Positions 14,645 to 20,641 of a DNA stretch of 20,641 nucleotides are shown here, in pieces. The notes beneath the pieces were generated by a model. It had not been told where the DNA came from. It did no database searches and was given only the letters and a program-made list of their open reading frames with translations. Positions within the stretch are counted from its first letter, which is position 1; every line of letters begins with the position of its first letter. Origin of the DNA: RGIG9608 sp045602425 (GTDB taxonomy: Bacteria > Bacteroidota > Bacteroidia > Bacteroidales > Paludibacteraceae); assembly GCA_045602425.1 (NCBI GenBank), contig JAZSBO010000004.1, forward strand, positions 1 through 20,641, read 5' to 3'. Position numbers and translations under genes: made by a program.

Positions 14645-14749
14645 AATTGATGGTAGATGGATCCATTGTTCTAATGGAAGTGCAAAATATGAAAAGGTAT
14701 TAAAAAAACAGAACGATTAAAAGCCTTGAAAATAATAAATGAATACTGA
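14570..14749 (+). pseudogene. Second frameshifted gene remnant
   Basis: Three frames carry protein-like pieces in order: MDDNNRVCACENYSKDFC (ATG 14587), then DGRWIHCSNGSAKYEKVLKK (from 14649), then KTERLKALKIINEY ending at TGA 14747-14749. Each switch falls near an A-rich run (for example 14702-14708). A one-base indel at each run would give a continuous short protein of roughly 55-60 residues with four Cys. I cannot assign a family. The final TGA overlaps the start region of the next small ORF by 11 nt, as in compact operons. Confidence 0.35.
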
Positions 14750-14897
14750 GTTTAATAATATAATAATATCACTAAATAATGAAAATAAGATAATATGTAA
14801 GGGGTCTTTTTCTATTGATGATTTTAATAATGATAATATGATTGATTATCGCGATTACTTTGAAGAAATTTTAATGGATGTGTATGATAGTATTTAG
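14739..14897 (+). CDS. Hypothetical 52-residue acidic protein
   Basis: ATG 14739 to TAG 14895-14897 encodes 52 residues, rich in Asn, Asp, Ile and Glu, with a likely strand pair (IIISLNNENKIICKGSFS) and an acidic helix (YFEEILMDVYDSI). It has few basic residues, giving a net negative charge. It overlaps the end of the preceding frameshifted remnant, suggesting they once formed an operon. Small acidic proteins downstream of larger genes are often immunity or antitoxin partners, but no sequence motif supports that here. It may also be the surviving end of a longer decayed gene. No homolog is recognised. Confidence 0.4.
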   Translation: MNTEFNNIIISLNNENKIICKGSFSIDDFNNDNMIDYRDYFEEILMDVYDSI

Positions 14898-14935
14898 AAA
14901 AAGTTAAGTTTTTTTCAAAAAAACAGGAAATATTT

Positions 14936-14965
14936 TTTGTATTTATAAAAAGTGTACTATCTTTG
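14936..14965 (+). promoter_or_regulatory. Promoter of tRNA-Glu and rpsT
   Basis: TTTG (14936-14939), 18 nt spacing, TATCTTTG (14958-14965), close to the Bacteroidota consensus. Predicted start near 14971. The short leader contains an ACACAA/TTGTGT inverted repeat (about 14976-14995) just before the tRNA. Confidence 0.65.
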
Positions 14966-14998
14966 CAACCGCAAAACACAAATAAGTGCTTGTGTGAT

Positions 14999-15070
14999 GG
15001 CCCATTCGTCTATCGGTTAGGACGCAAGATTTTCATTCTTGAAAGAGCGGTTCGATTCCGCTATGGGCTA
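14999..15070 (+). tRNA. tRNA-Glu (anticodon TTC)
   Basis: A complete cloverleaf can be drawn. Acceptor GGCCCAT (14999-15005) pairs with ATGGGCT (15063-15069), the first pair being G-T. The D arm is GTCTATCGGTTAGGAC. The anticodon stem is CAAGA/TCTTG around loop TTTTCAT (anticodon TTC). T arm AGCGG-TTCGATT-CCGCT is followed by discriminator A15070. The CCA end is not encoded. It lies 25 nt before rpsT with no terminator between, so the two are probably one transcript. Confidence 0.95.
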
Positions 15071-15095
15071 CATTTTTTAATAATTTTTTGATATA

Positions 15096-15350
15096 ATGGC
15101 AAATCATAAATCATCAGTTAAAAGAATACGTCAAATTGCGACACGTCGTCTTCATAATAAATATTATGCAAAAACAGCTCGTAATGCTGTACGTGCCTTG
15201 CGTAATACAACAGATAAAAGTGTAGCAGCAGAAATGTTGCCAAAGGTAAGTTCGATGTTGGATAAGTTAGTTAAGAAAAACATTATTCATCGTAACAAAG
15301 CAGGTAATTTAAAATCGAAACTTACATTGCATGTAAATAAATTAGCATAA
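15096..15350 (+). CDS. rpsT: Ribosomal protein S20 (bS20)
   Basis: This 84-residue basic protein begins MANHKSSVKRIRQ, the typical S20 start, and continues with long Arg/Lys-rich helices, ending with a helical segment (NKAGNLKSKLTLHVNKLA). bS20 is a primary 16S rRNA-binding protein of the small subunit. It is probably transcribed through tRNA-Glu from the promoter at 14936-14965. A T-rich intrinsic terminator follows 27 nt after the stop. Confidence 0.97.
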   Translation: MANHKSSVKRIRQIATRRLHNKYYAKTARNAVRALRNTTDKSVAAEMLPKVSSMLDKLVKKNIIHRNKAGNLKSKLTLHVNKLA

Positions 15351-15377
15351 AAAGTTTTTTTCATAATAAGTTTTTGG

Positions 15378-15409
15378 GGTCAAACATTTTTTTTTGTTTG
15401 GCCTTTTTT
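15378..15409 (+). terminator. Intrinsic terminator of rpsT
   Basis: GGTCAAACA (15378-15386), loop of eight T, TGTTTGGCC (15395-15403; one T-G pair), then six T (15404-15409). Confidence 0.85.
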
Positions 15410-15480
15410 GTATATTATGGTGTGTTTTGGCTTGATTTTTGCATCTACTACAATAGGAAAGAAAATAAAAACAAAATATT

Positions 15481-15690
15481 ATGAAATTGATAAAAAAAAT
15501 ACAAAAATCGGCAGCAGACGTTACTTGTTTTCTTTTTGAAGAAAATCGTTTGTTTTTTGCTTTAGGAGAGACTAAAGAGGCTTTAATAGATCAGTTTAAA
15601 TGCAAAACTCAACCTGTAGAGTGTTTTATTTCATTTGTAGATGATCAGAGTATAGCAGGACACTATGTAGCAGAGGTAGAAATGAATTAA
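15481..15690 (+). CDS. Hypothetical 69-residue protein
   Basis: ATG 15481 with an A-rich leader encodes 69 residues that begin with a basic helix (MKLIKKIQKSA). Strand-like segments follow (VTCFLFEENRLFFALG; VECFISFVDD; HYVAEVEMN), with one helix between (TKEALIDQFK), suggesting a small alpha/beta fold. There is no signal peptide or membrane helix. It stands alone between the rpsT terminator and a bidirectional terminator. A degraded -7-like GATTTTTG at 15434-15441 could drive it. I do not recognise a family, but the isolated placement and good translation context make it a probable gene. Confidence 0.6.
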   Translation: MKLIKKIQKSAADVTCFLFEENRLFFALGETKEALIDQFKCKTQPVECFISFVDDQSIAGHYVAEVEMN

Positions 15691-15705
15691 GCATATTAAA
15701 GCAAT

Positions 15706-15738
15706 AAAAAAGCCTTCGTTTGGAACGAAGGCTTTTTT
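15706..15738. terminator. Bidirectional intrinsic terminator
   Basis: GCCTTCGTT (15712-15720), 3-nt loop, AACGAAGGC (15724-15732), flanked by six A upstream and six T downstream. The symmetry lets it end both the plus-strand 69-residue gene and the minus-strand antiporter gene. Confidence 0.9.
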
Positions 15739-15753
15739 GTGAAAAGATTTTTG

Positions 15754-17079
15754 TTAGAAAAATATTAACTGAACGATAATATATATAGGTAACAATATGA
15801 TAAGAGAGAACTTAATCATATAGCCAAAGAAACTTGGCATTTTAATCCCATTTTCTTCGGCAATGGCTTTTACCATAAAGTTTGGACCATTACCAATATA
15901 AGTCATTGCACCAAAGAATACAGAACCTATAGAAATTACTTTTAGTAATACTTCTGGAATGTGAGCAACAACATTTCCGCCTATAGTAGCTAATGTGTCG
16001 GCATCTAACCCTTGTGCTAAACTATGAAATGCAACAGCGGTAGGTGCGTTGTCAAGGAATGAGCTTAACGCACCTGTCCAATAATAGAATTGCCAAGGTT
16101 TTGTAAGACCAAGACTTTCTGCGTTTGCTTTTAGATATTCCATAGCTGGAATCATAGTGGTGAAAATACCTAAAAATACAACAGCAACTTCTATGATTGG
16201 TCCCCATGAAAATTGATTAGCTTTACGTACCTGTTTCTTGGTAGTATATAAAGACAATAGGATGATTGATATAAGCACAATTTCACGAAGAAGTTTTAAC
16301 CATATTGGAGCGTGTTCTCCTTCCATTTGAGGTATGAAACCGGGGTTGATGAGTGCTACTGATACAATTACTGCAAGTAGGTAGATGAAGTTGATGGTAC
16401 CTGTAATGCGAATAGGTTGCACTTCGCGAGTGTCTGCAGAAAGATTTATCCAATCTTCTTTCTTGTAATAGTATGAATCAAAAATATAATACAATACTAA
16501 TAAGATAACTCCTACAAATGCCCATTGTGGTAATAGGCTGAAAAACCATGTGAATTCGGCATCACGGAGGTAAAGAAGGAACAATGGGGGATCACCAAGA
16601 GGAGTAAGTAAACCACCACAGTTTGCAACCAAAGCAATAAAGAATAATACTGTGTGGACGGTGTATTTACGTTGTGCATTGGTGGACAATAGAGGACGAA
16701 TCAACAACATAGCAGCACCTGTAGTCCCCATGAAAGATGCCAAAATCCATCCTAATCCAAGGAATGCGGTATTGATAATAGGCTTGGCTTTGATGTCACC
16801 TGACAAGTGGATACCACCAGTAGTAACAAAGAGAGCACACAGCAAAATGATGAATGGAACATAGTCATACACCAACTGATGTTCAACATTGTGTGCCATA
16901 CCGTTTAAAATTAAATAAATAGCAGTGGGTACACCTAAAAGCAAAGAAACAATCAATTTATTCTTGTTTTTTTCCCACCAATGTTCGGCCACTAATGGAC
17001 CAATGGCAATGATCAAAAGCATAATTCCAAAAGGAATCATCGCCCATGCCGGCATTACGAGTTTAGCTGATAATAACAT
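15754..17079 (-). CDS. nhaD: NhaD-type Na+/H+ antiporter (ion transporter superfamily)
   Basis: This 441-residue protein has about 11-12 membrane segments. Family-typical sections are GGLLTPLGDPPLFLLYL, SSFLDNAPTAVAF and GAMTYIGNGPNFMVKAIAE, which correspond to conserved half-helix motifs of the NhaD/citrate-transporter (IT) superfamily. NhaD proteins exchange cytoplasmic Na+ or Li+ for external H+. Substrate is assigned from family resemblance only. The start is ATG 17079 (MLLSAKLVMPAWAMIP). An upstream in-frame start at 17121 would precede the predicted transcription start of the -7 element at 17108-17115. It is a single-gene unit ending at the bidirectional terminator. Confidence 0.85.
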   Translation of the reverse strand: MLLSAKLVMPAWAMIPFGIMLLIIAIGPLVAEHWWEKNKNKLIVSLLLGVPTAIYLILNGMAHNVEHQLVYDYVPFIILLCALFVTTGGIHLSGDIKAKPIINTAFLGLGWILASFMGTTGAAMLLIRPLLSTNAQRKYTVHTVLFFIALVANCGGLLTPLGDPPLFLLYLRDAEFTWFFSLLPQWAFVGVILLVLYYIFDSYYYKKEDWINLSADTREVQPIRITGTINFIYLLAVIVSVALINPGFIPQMEGEHAPIWLKLLREIVLISIILLSLYTTKKQVRKANQFSWGPIIEVAVVFLGIFTTMIPAMEYLKANAESLGLTKPWQFYYWTGALSSFLDNAPTAVAFHSLAQGLDADTLATIGGNVVAHIPEVLLKVISIGSVFFGAMTYIGNGPNFMVKAIAEENGIKMPSFFGYMIKFSLIILLPIYIIVQLIFF

Positions 17080-17107
17080 GATTTTATAAATTAATAAAAA
17101 TGAATTG

Positions 17108-17115
17108 CAAAGGTA
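17108..17115 (-). promoter_or_regulatory. -7 promoter element of the antiporter gene
   Basis: Minus-strand TACCTTTG matches TAnnTTTG; predicted start near 17101, about 22 nt before ATG 17079. This element argues for the ATG rather than the longer reading frame. No clear -33 TTG at the usual distance. Confidence 0.5.
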
Positions 17116-17190
17116 AGTCATTTATAATAATTAAGAGTAGAAAAAATGATGAAAATGGTTGTTTTGCTATGAAAAACACGAAGCAGTGCT

Positions 17191-17198
17191 TATCTTTG
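17191..17198 (+). promoter_or_regulatory. -7 promoter element of mfd
   Basis: TATCTTTG matches the consensus; the TTTG upstream (17163-17166) is 24 nt away, somewhat far. Predicted start near 17205, giving a leader of only about 10 nt before GTG 17215. Confidence 0.5.
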
Positions 17199-17214
17199 TT
17201 TTTATTTTAAACCA

Positions 17215-20200
17215 GTGGAACTATCCGATTTTTATAAGAAAATATATAATAAACATCCATTTCTGAAGGATTTTTGTAAATGGTGTAGTGAAGAAAAGAA
17301 ATCATTGAAACTTTTTTCCTTATCTGGTTTACAAACATCGGCTCGTGCTTTATTTTTAGCAGCAGCCTATGAGCATATAAATGAAAATTTTGTAGTTCTT
17401 TGTGATGATGAAGATACTGGAGTTTATTTTTATAATGATCTAAAAAAGGTCATTCAAGAGGTATATTATTATCCTGTTACAAAGAAAAATGACATATCGA
17501 CAACTATACTTCGTACGGAGGTTTTAAATTTATTGGTTACAGAAAAAAAATGTTTTCTTGTAACAACAATAGATGCCTTACAAGAAAATATCCCTAATAA
17601 AAAAGTTTTATCAGAAAAAACATTCTATTTAGCAGAGGGTGAAATTGTAGAACTTGATTTTTTTGTCGAGATTTTAAATAATTATGGTTTTGAACAGGTT
17701 GATTTTGTGTACGAGCCTGGTCAATATTCTTTGCGTGGAAGTATTGTTGATGTGTTCTCATTTATAAACGATTATCCATTTCGAATAGACTTCTTTGGAA
17801 ATCAAATTGATAGTATTCGTATTTTTGATATTGAAAAACAATTATCAATAGAAAGGGTAGAGAATGTGACAATTGTAGCAGATTTAAAATGCCAATTAGA
17901 AGAAACAGCAACTATTTTTGACTTTTTGAAAACAGAAAAAAATATTTTTCTTCTTGATAATTTAGAACAAATAGCTACTAATGATGATTATATTTCATTT
18001 GTAGAATATTTAAATCAATATGCAATAGTCGAATTTAAAAAATTGTTTGATAATAAATTTCAAATATTACCTCAACCTCTTTTTCATAAGAATTTTGATT
18101 TAGTTAGTGAAAATTTAAAGCATTTTCAAAATGATGGTTTTGAAATTTTTATAGCAAGCGATGCTTTGAAGCAAACAGATAGAATAGCGTCTATTTTTGA
18201 AGATAGAGCTGATGGTATATCTTTTACGCCTATAAAAAATACTTTACACGAAGGTTTTATTGATTATGATTTAAAAATATGTTGTTATACTGATCATCAA
18301 ATTTTTGATCGTTTTCATAAATATAATTTAAAAACCGAACATATAAGAAGTGGAAAATCAGCATTGATGCTTAAGGAGTTGAACCAAATACAAATGGGAG
18401 ATTATATTGTTCATATTGATCATGGTATTGGTAAGTTTGGCGGACTCCAAAAAATGGACATTAATGGAAAAGAACAAGAAGTTATTAAGCTTATTTATAA
18501 AAACGATGATGTCATTTTTGTAAGTATTCATGGACTTCATCGTATATCAAAATATAAAGGGAAAGAAGGTGAAGCTCCTACAATAAGTAGGTTAGGTACG
18601 GGAGCATGGGAGCGAATGAAAGAACGTACAAAGAAAAAAATAAAAGATATTGCCCGTGATTTAATAAATCTTTATGCTCAACGGTTAAAAGAAAAAGGTT
18701 TTGCGTTCTCACCAGACTCCTATTTACAACAAGAGCTGGAAGCTTCTTTCATTTATGAAGATACTCCTGATCAACAAAAAGTAACAACTGATGTTAAGCA
18801 CGATATGGAATCCGAAGTTCCTATGGATAGATTGGTTTGTGGAGATGTAGGATTTGGAAAAACCGAAATAGCAATACGTGCAGCTTTTAAGGCCGTTGCC
18901 GATAATAAACAAGTAGCAATTCTTGTTCCTACTACGGTTTTGGCTTTTCAGCATTATAAAACCTTTTCGGAGCGTTTAAAAGATTTTCCTTGTAGAATAG
19001 ATTATATCAGTAGAATGAGAAAATCTGTTGATATCAAAAATATTATAGCAGACACTTCAAATGGAAAAATTGATATCTTAATAGGCACTCATCGTTTGAT
19101 TGCTAAAGATGTGAATTTTAATGATTTAGGATTATTGATTATTGACGAGGAACAAAAATTTGGTGTTTCTGTAAAAGAGAGATTAAAACAATTGAAAGTT
19201 AATGTTGATACTTTGACACTGACAGCAACTCCAATTCCACGTACTTTGCAATTTTCGCTAATGGGAGCTCGTGATTTATCAGTGATAACAACGCCTCCTC
19301 CAAATCGTTATCCAGTAACAACAGAGATTTGTGTATTTGATGAATTTGCAATAAAAGCAGCTATTCAAAAAGAGTTAGATAGAAATGGGCAAGTTTTTTT
19401 TATTCATAATCGAGTACAAACTATAGAGCGTGTAAAACAAATGTTACAACGTTTGTTACCAGATTTACGTGTAGCCGTTGCTCATGGTCAGATGCCTGTT
19501 GAAAAGTTGGAAGAAACAATCTTGGATTTTATTAATTATGATTACGATGTACTTGTTGCAACAACTGTTATCGAATCAGGTATTGATATCCCGAATGTTA
19601 ATACAATCATTATAGATAATGCTCAAACATTTGGTTTGACAGATTTACATCAGTTGCGTGGACGAGTTGGTAGAACAAATCGTAAAGCGTATTGTTACTT
19701 ACTTTCTCCACCGTTTAATTTATTAACAGAAGAAGCAAGAAGGCGTTTACAGGCAATTGAAAATTTTTCGGAGTTGGGTAGTGGCTTTAATATTGCAATG
19801 CAAGATTTAGATATTCGTGGTGCTGGCAATATGCTTGGGGCTGAACAAAGTGGATTTATTGCTGATGTGGGATACGAAACATATCAAAAAATATTGGAAG
19901 AAGCTGTGTTGGAGTTGCAAAATGAAGAATTTTCCGATTTAAAACAGAATACTCCAAAAGAATTTGTTTCCGATTGTTTTGTAGAATCTGATTTAGAACT
20001 TTTGTTACCCGAATCTTATATAGAAAATGTAGCAGAAAGAATTTCTCTTTATCGTGAGTTGGATAATATAACTACAGATTCAGAATTAAATACATTTGTT
20101 AAAAGGCTTGAAGATCGTTTTGGCATACTACCCAAACAAGTGGGAGATTTAATTCTTATGCTTCGTCTTCGTTGGTTGGCAAAATCATTAGGTTTTGAAC

Positions 20201-20421
20201 GTTTTATATTAAAAAACGAGCAAATGGTACTTTATTTTGTGGGGAATAAAGATTCTGCTTATTATCAGTCTGAAATATTTGGAAATATCTTACGTTTTAT
20301 AGCAAACAATCCTAATTGCTGTAAATTGAGAGAGCAGAACAACAAACGTTCTATGTTGATACAAAATATAAAAACTGTATCAATGGCTTATCAATTATTA
20401 TCAAATATACCATTAAAATAA
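17215..20421 (+). CDS. mfd: Mfd, transcription-repair coupling factor
   Basis: This 1068-residue protein has the Mfd domain order. A UvrB-homology region comes first (about 1-330, with YEPGQYSLRGSIVDVFSF), then an RNA-polymerase-interacting CarD-like domain (from about 395, GDYIVHIDHGIGKFGG), then a RecG-like translocase. Its motifs include Walker A GDVGFGKTE (543-551), DEEQ (644-647), TATPIPRTL (670-678) and QLRGRVGR. The C-terminal TRCF regulatory domain follows (ELLLPESYIENVAERISLYREL). Mfd pushes stalled RNA polymerase off lesions and recruits UvrA. It is somewhat shorter than E. coli Mfd (1148). The GTG at 17215 is used because stop codons close the frame just upstream (TAA at 17208). 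Confidence 0.97.
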   Translation: MELSDFYKKIYNKHPFLKDFCKWCSEEKKSLKLFSLSGLQTSARALFLAAAYEHINENFVVLCDDEDTGVYFYNDLKKVIQEVYYYPVTKKNDISTTILRTEVLNLLVTEKKCFLVTTIDALQENIPNKKVLSEKTFYLAEGEIVELDFFVEILNNYGFEQVDFVYEPGQYSLRGSIVDVFSFINDYPFRIDFFGNQIDSIRIFDIEKQLSIERVENVTIVADLKCQLEETATIFDFLKTEKNIFLLDNLEQIATNDDYISFVEYLNQYAIVEFKKLFDNKFQILPQPLFHKNFDLVSENLKHFQNDGFEIFIASDALKQTDRIASIFEDRADGISFTPIKNTLHEGFIDYDLKICCYTDHQIFDRFHKYNLKTEHIRSGKSALMLKELNQIQMGDYIVHIDHGIGKFGGLQKMDINGKEQEVIKLIYKNDDVIFVSIHGLHRISKYKGKEGEAPTISRLGTGAWERMKERTKKKIKDIARDLINLYAQRLKEKGFAFSPDSYLQQELEASFIYEDTPDQQKVTTDVKHDMESEVPMDRLVCGDVGFGKTEIAIRAAFKAVADNKQVAILVPTTVLAFQHYKTFSERLKDFPCRIDYISRMRKSVDIKNIIADTSNGKIDILIGTHRLIAKDVNFNDLGLLIIDEEQKFGVSVKERLKQLKVNVDTLTLTATPIPRTLQFSLMGARDLSVITTPPPNRYPVTTEICVFDEFAIKAAIQKELDRNGQVFFIHNRVQTIERVKQMLQRLLPDLRVAVAHGQMPVEKLEETILDFINYDYDVLVATTVIESGIDIPNVNTIIIDNAQTFGLTDLHQLRGRVGRTNRKAYCYLLSPPFNLLTEEARRRLQAIENFSELGSGFNIAMQDLDIRGAGNMLGAEQSGFIADVGYETYQKILEEAVLELQNEEFSDLKQNTPKEFVSDCFVESDLELLLPESYIENVAERISLYRELDNITTDSELNTFVKRLEDRFGILPKQVGDLILMLRLRWLAKSLGFERFILKNEQMVLYFVGNKDSAYYQSEIFGNILRFIANNPNCCKLREQNNKRSMLIQNIKTVSMAYQLLSNIPLK

Positions 20422-20641
20422 TTTTCTAAAAGTGTATTGAGATTTTAGTAAAAATCACATAAGTAGGGGAGTGTGAATTTTATTAAAAGGATTCTTTGTT
20501 ATTGCCAATAGTAAATAAAAGAGTCGCAACATTTCTATATTTTACATTTCTATAATCTCATTTTAGTACAAAATAAATTTATTCAAATATACTTATGTAA
20601 ATAAGTTTACAAAACGCATTTTTGCAAATTAACAAATATTA
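20422..20641. other. AT-rich region after mfd with direct and inverted repeats
   Basis: No gene is visible. A weak hairpin GATTTT-AGTA-AAAATC (20441-20456) lacks a T run. An 11-bp direct repeat ACATTTCTATA occurs at 20529-20539 and 20544-20554. Two overlapping palindromes, ACTTAT-n4-ATAAGT (20591-20606) and GTAAA-TAAG-TTTAC (20597-20610), are followed by a -7-like CATTTTTG (20617-20624). This looks like an upstream control region for a gene beyond the window. Confidence 0.35.

Noticed and set aside
20441..20456. Hairpin after mfd as terminator
   Set aside because: Six A-T-rich base pairs and no following T run.
1..20641. CRISPR array, insertion sequence or prophage
   Set aside because: No regularly spaced repeats, transposase, integrase or phage structural genes are visible in the window.

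Overview
The window looks like chromosomal DNA from a low-GC Bacteroidota bacterium, most likely order Bacteroidales. The reasons are: repeated promoters with the Bacteroidota -7 element TAnnTTTG (several with a TTG/TTTG element 18-20 nt upstream); A-rich leaders with no Shine-Dalgarno sequence; type IX secretion genes (porW/sprE and porX); a Bacteroidota-type DUF3098 gene between ftsX and uppP; and tRNA-Glu directly in front of rpsT. Most of the window is housekeeping sequence. The exceptions are the first ~360 bases and the stretch at about 13970-14900.

Layout. At 1-73 lies a tRNA-like 3' half with no recognisable 5' half. Facing it on the minus strand is an unassigned structured RNA candidate (about 246 to 85) with its own consensus promoter and a clean intrinsic terminator. 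A possible 28-residue membrane peptide follows (274-360). Then comes a plus-strand cluster: porW/sprE (TPR lipoprotein of the type IX secretion system), porX (receiver plus PglZ-type phosphatase domain; overlaps porW by 4 nt), a CcdA/DsbD-like membrane protein of the ArsG type, and a Nudix hydrolase. This cluster converges, with a 34-bp overlap, on a minus-strand block transcribed from 11.8 kb: ftsX, DUF3098, uppP, truB, queA, then comEC/rec2. queA and comEC also appear to have their own promoters.

Divergent from ftsX is rpsA (ribosomal protein S1, six S1 domains and a long Lys/Ala-rich tail), closed by a strong terminator. Between rpsA and tRNA-Glu sits about 1 kb of AT-rich accessory DNA. 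It contains a broken YbjN-like gene interrupted by three successive stops, a second frameshifted remnant and a 52-codon ORF. tRNA-Glu(TTC) and rpsT follow as one probable transcript, then a 69-residue orphan protein, a bidirectional terminator, a minus-strand NhaD-type Na+/H+ antiporter, and mfd (transcription-repair coupling factor).

How the genes relate. PorW is a structural or assembly lipoprotein of type IX secretion and PorX its signalling regulator; their overlap implies coupled expression. The ftsX-DUF3098-uppP-truB-queA block joins cell division, undecaprenyl phosphate recycling and tRNA modification. The best candidate for something undescribed is the minus-strand RNA at 85-246, whose helices include competing alternative pairings. 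The second is the decayed gene cluster at 14137-14897.
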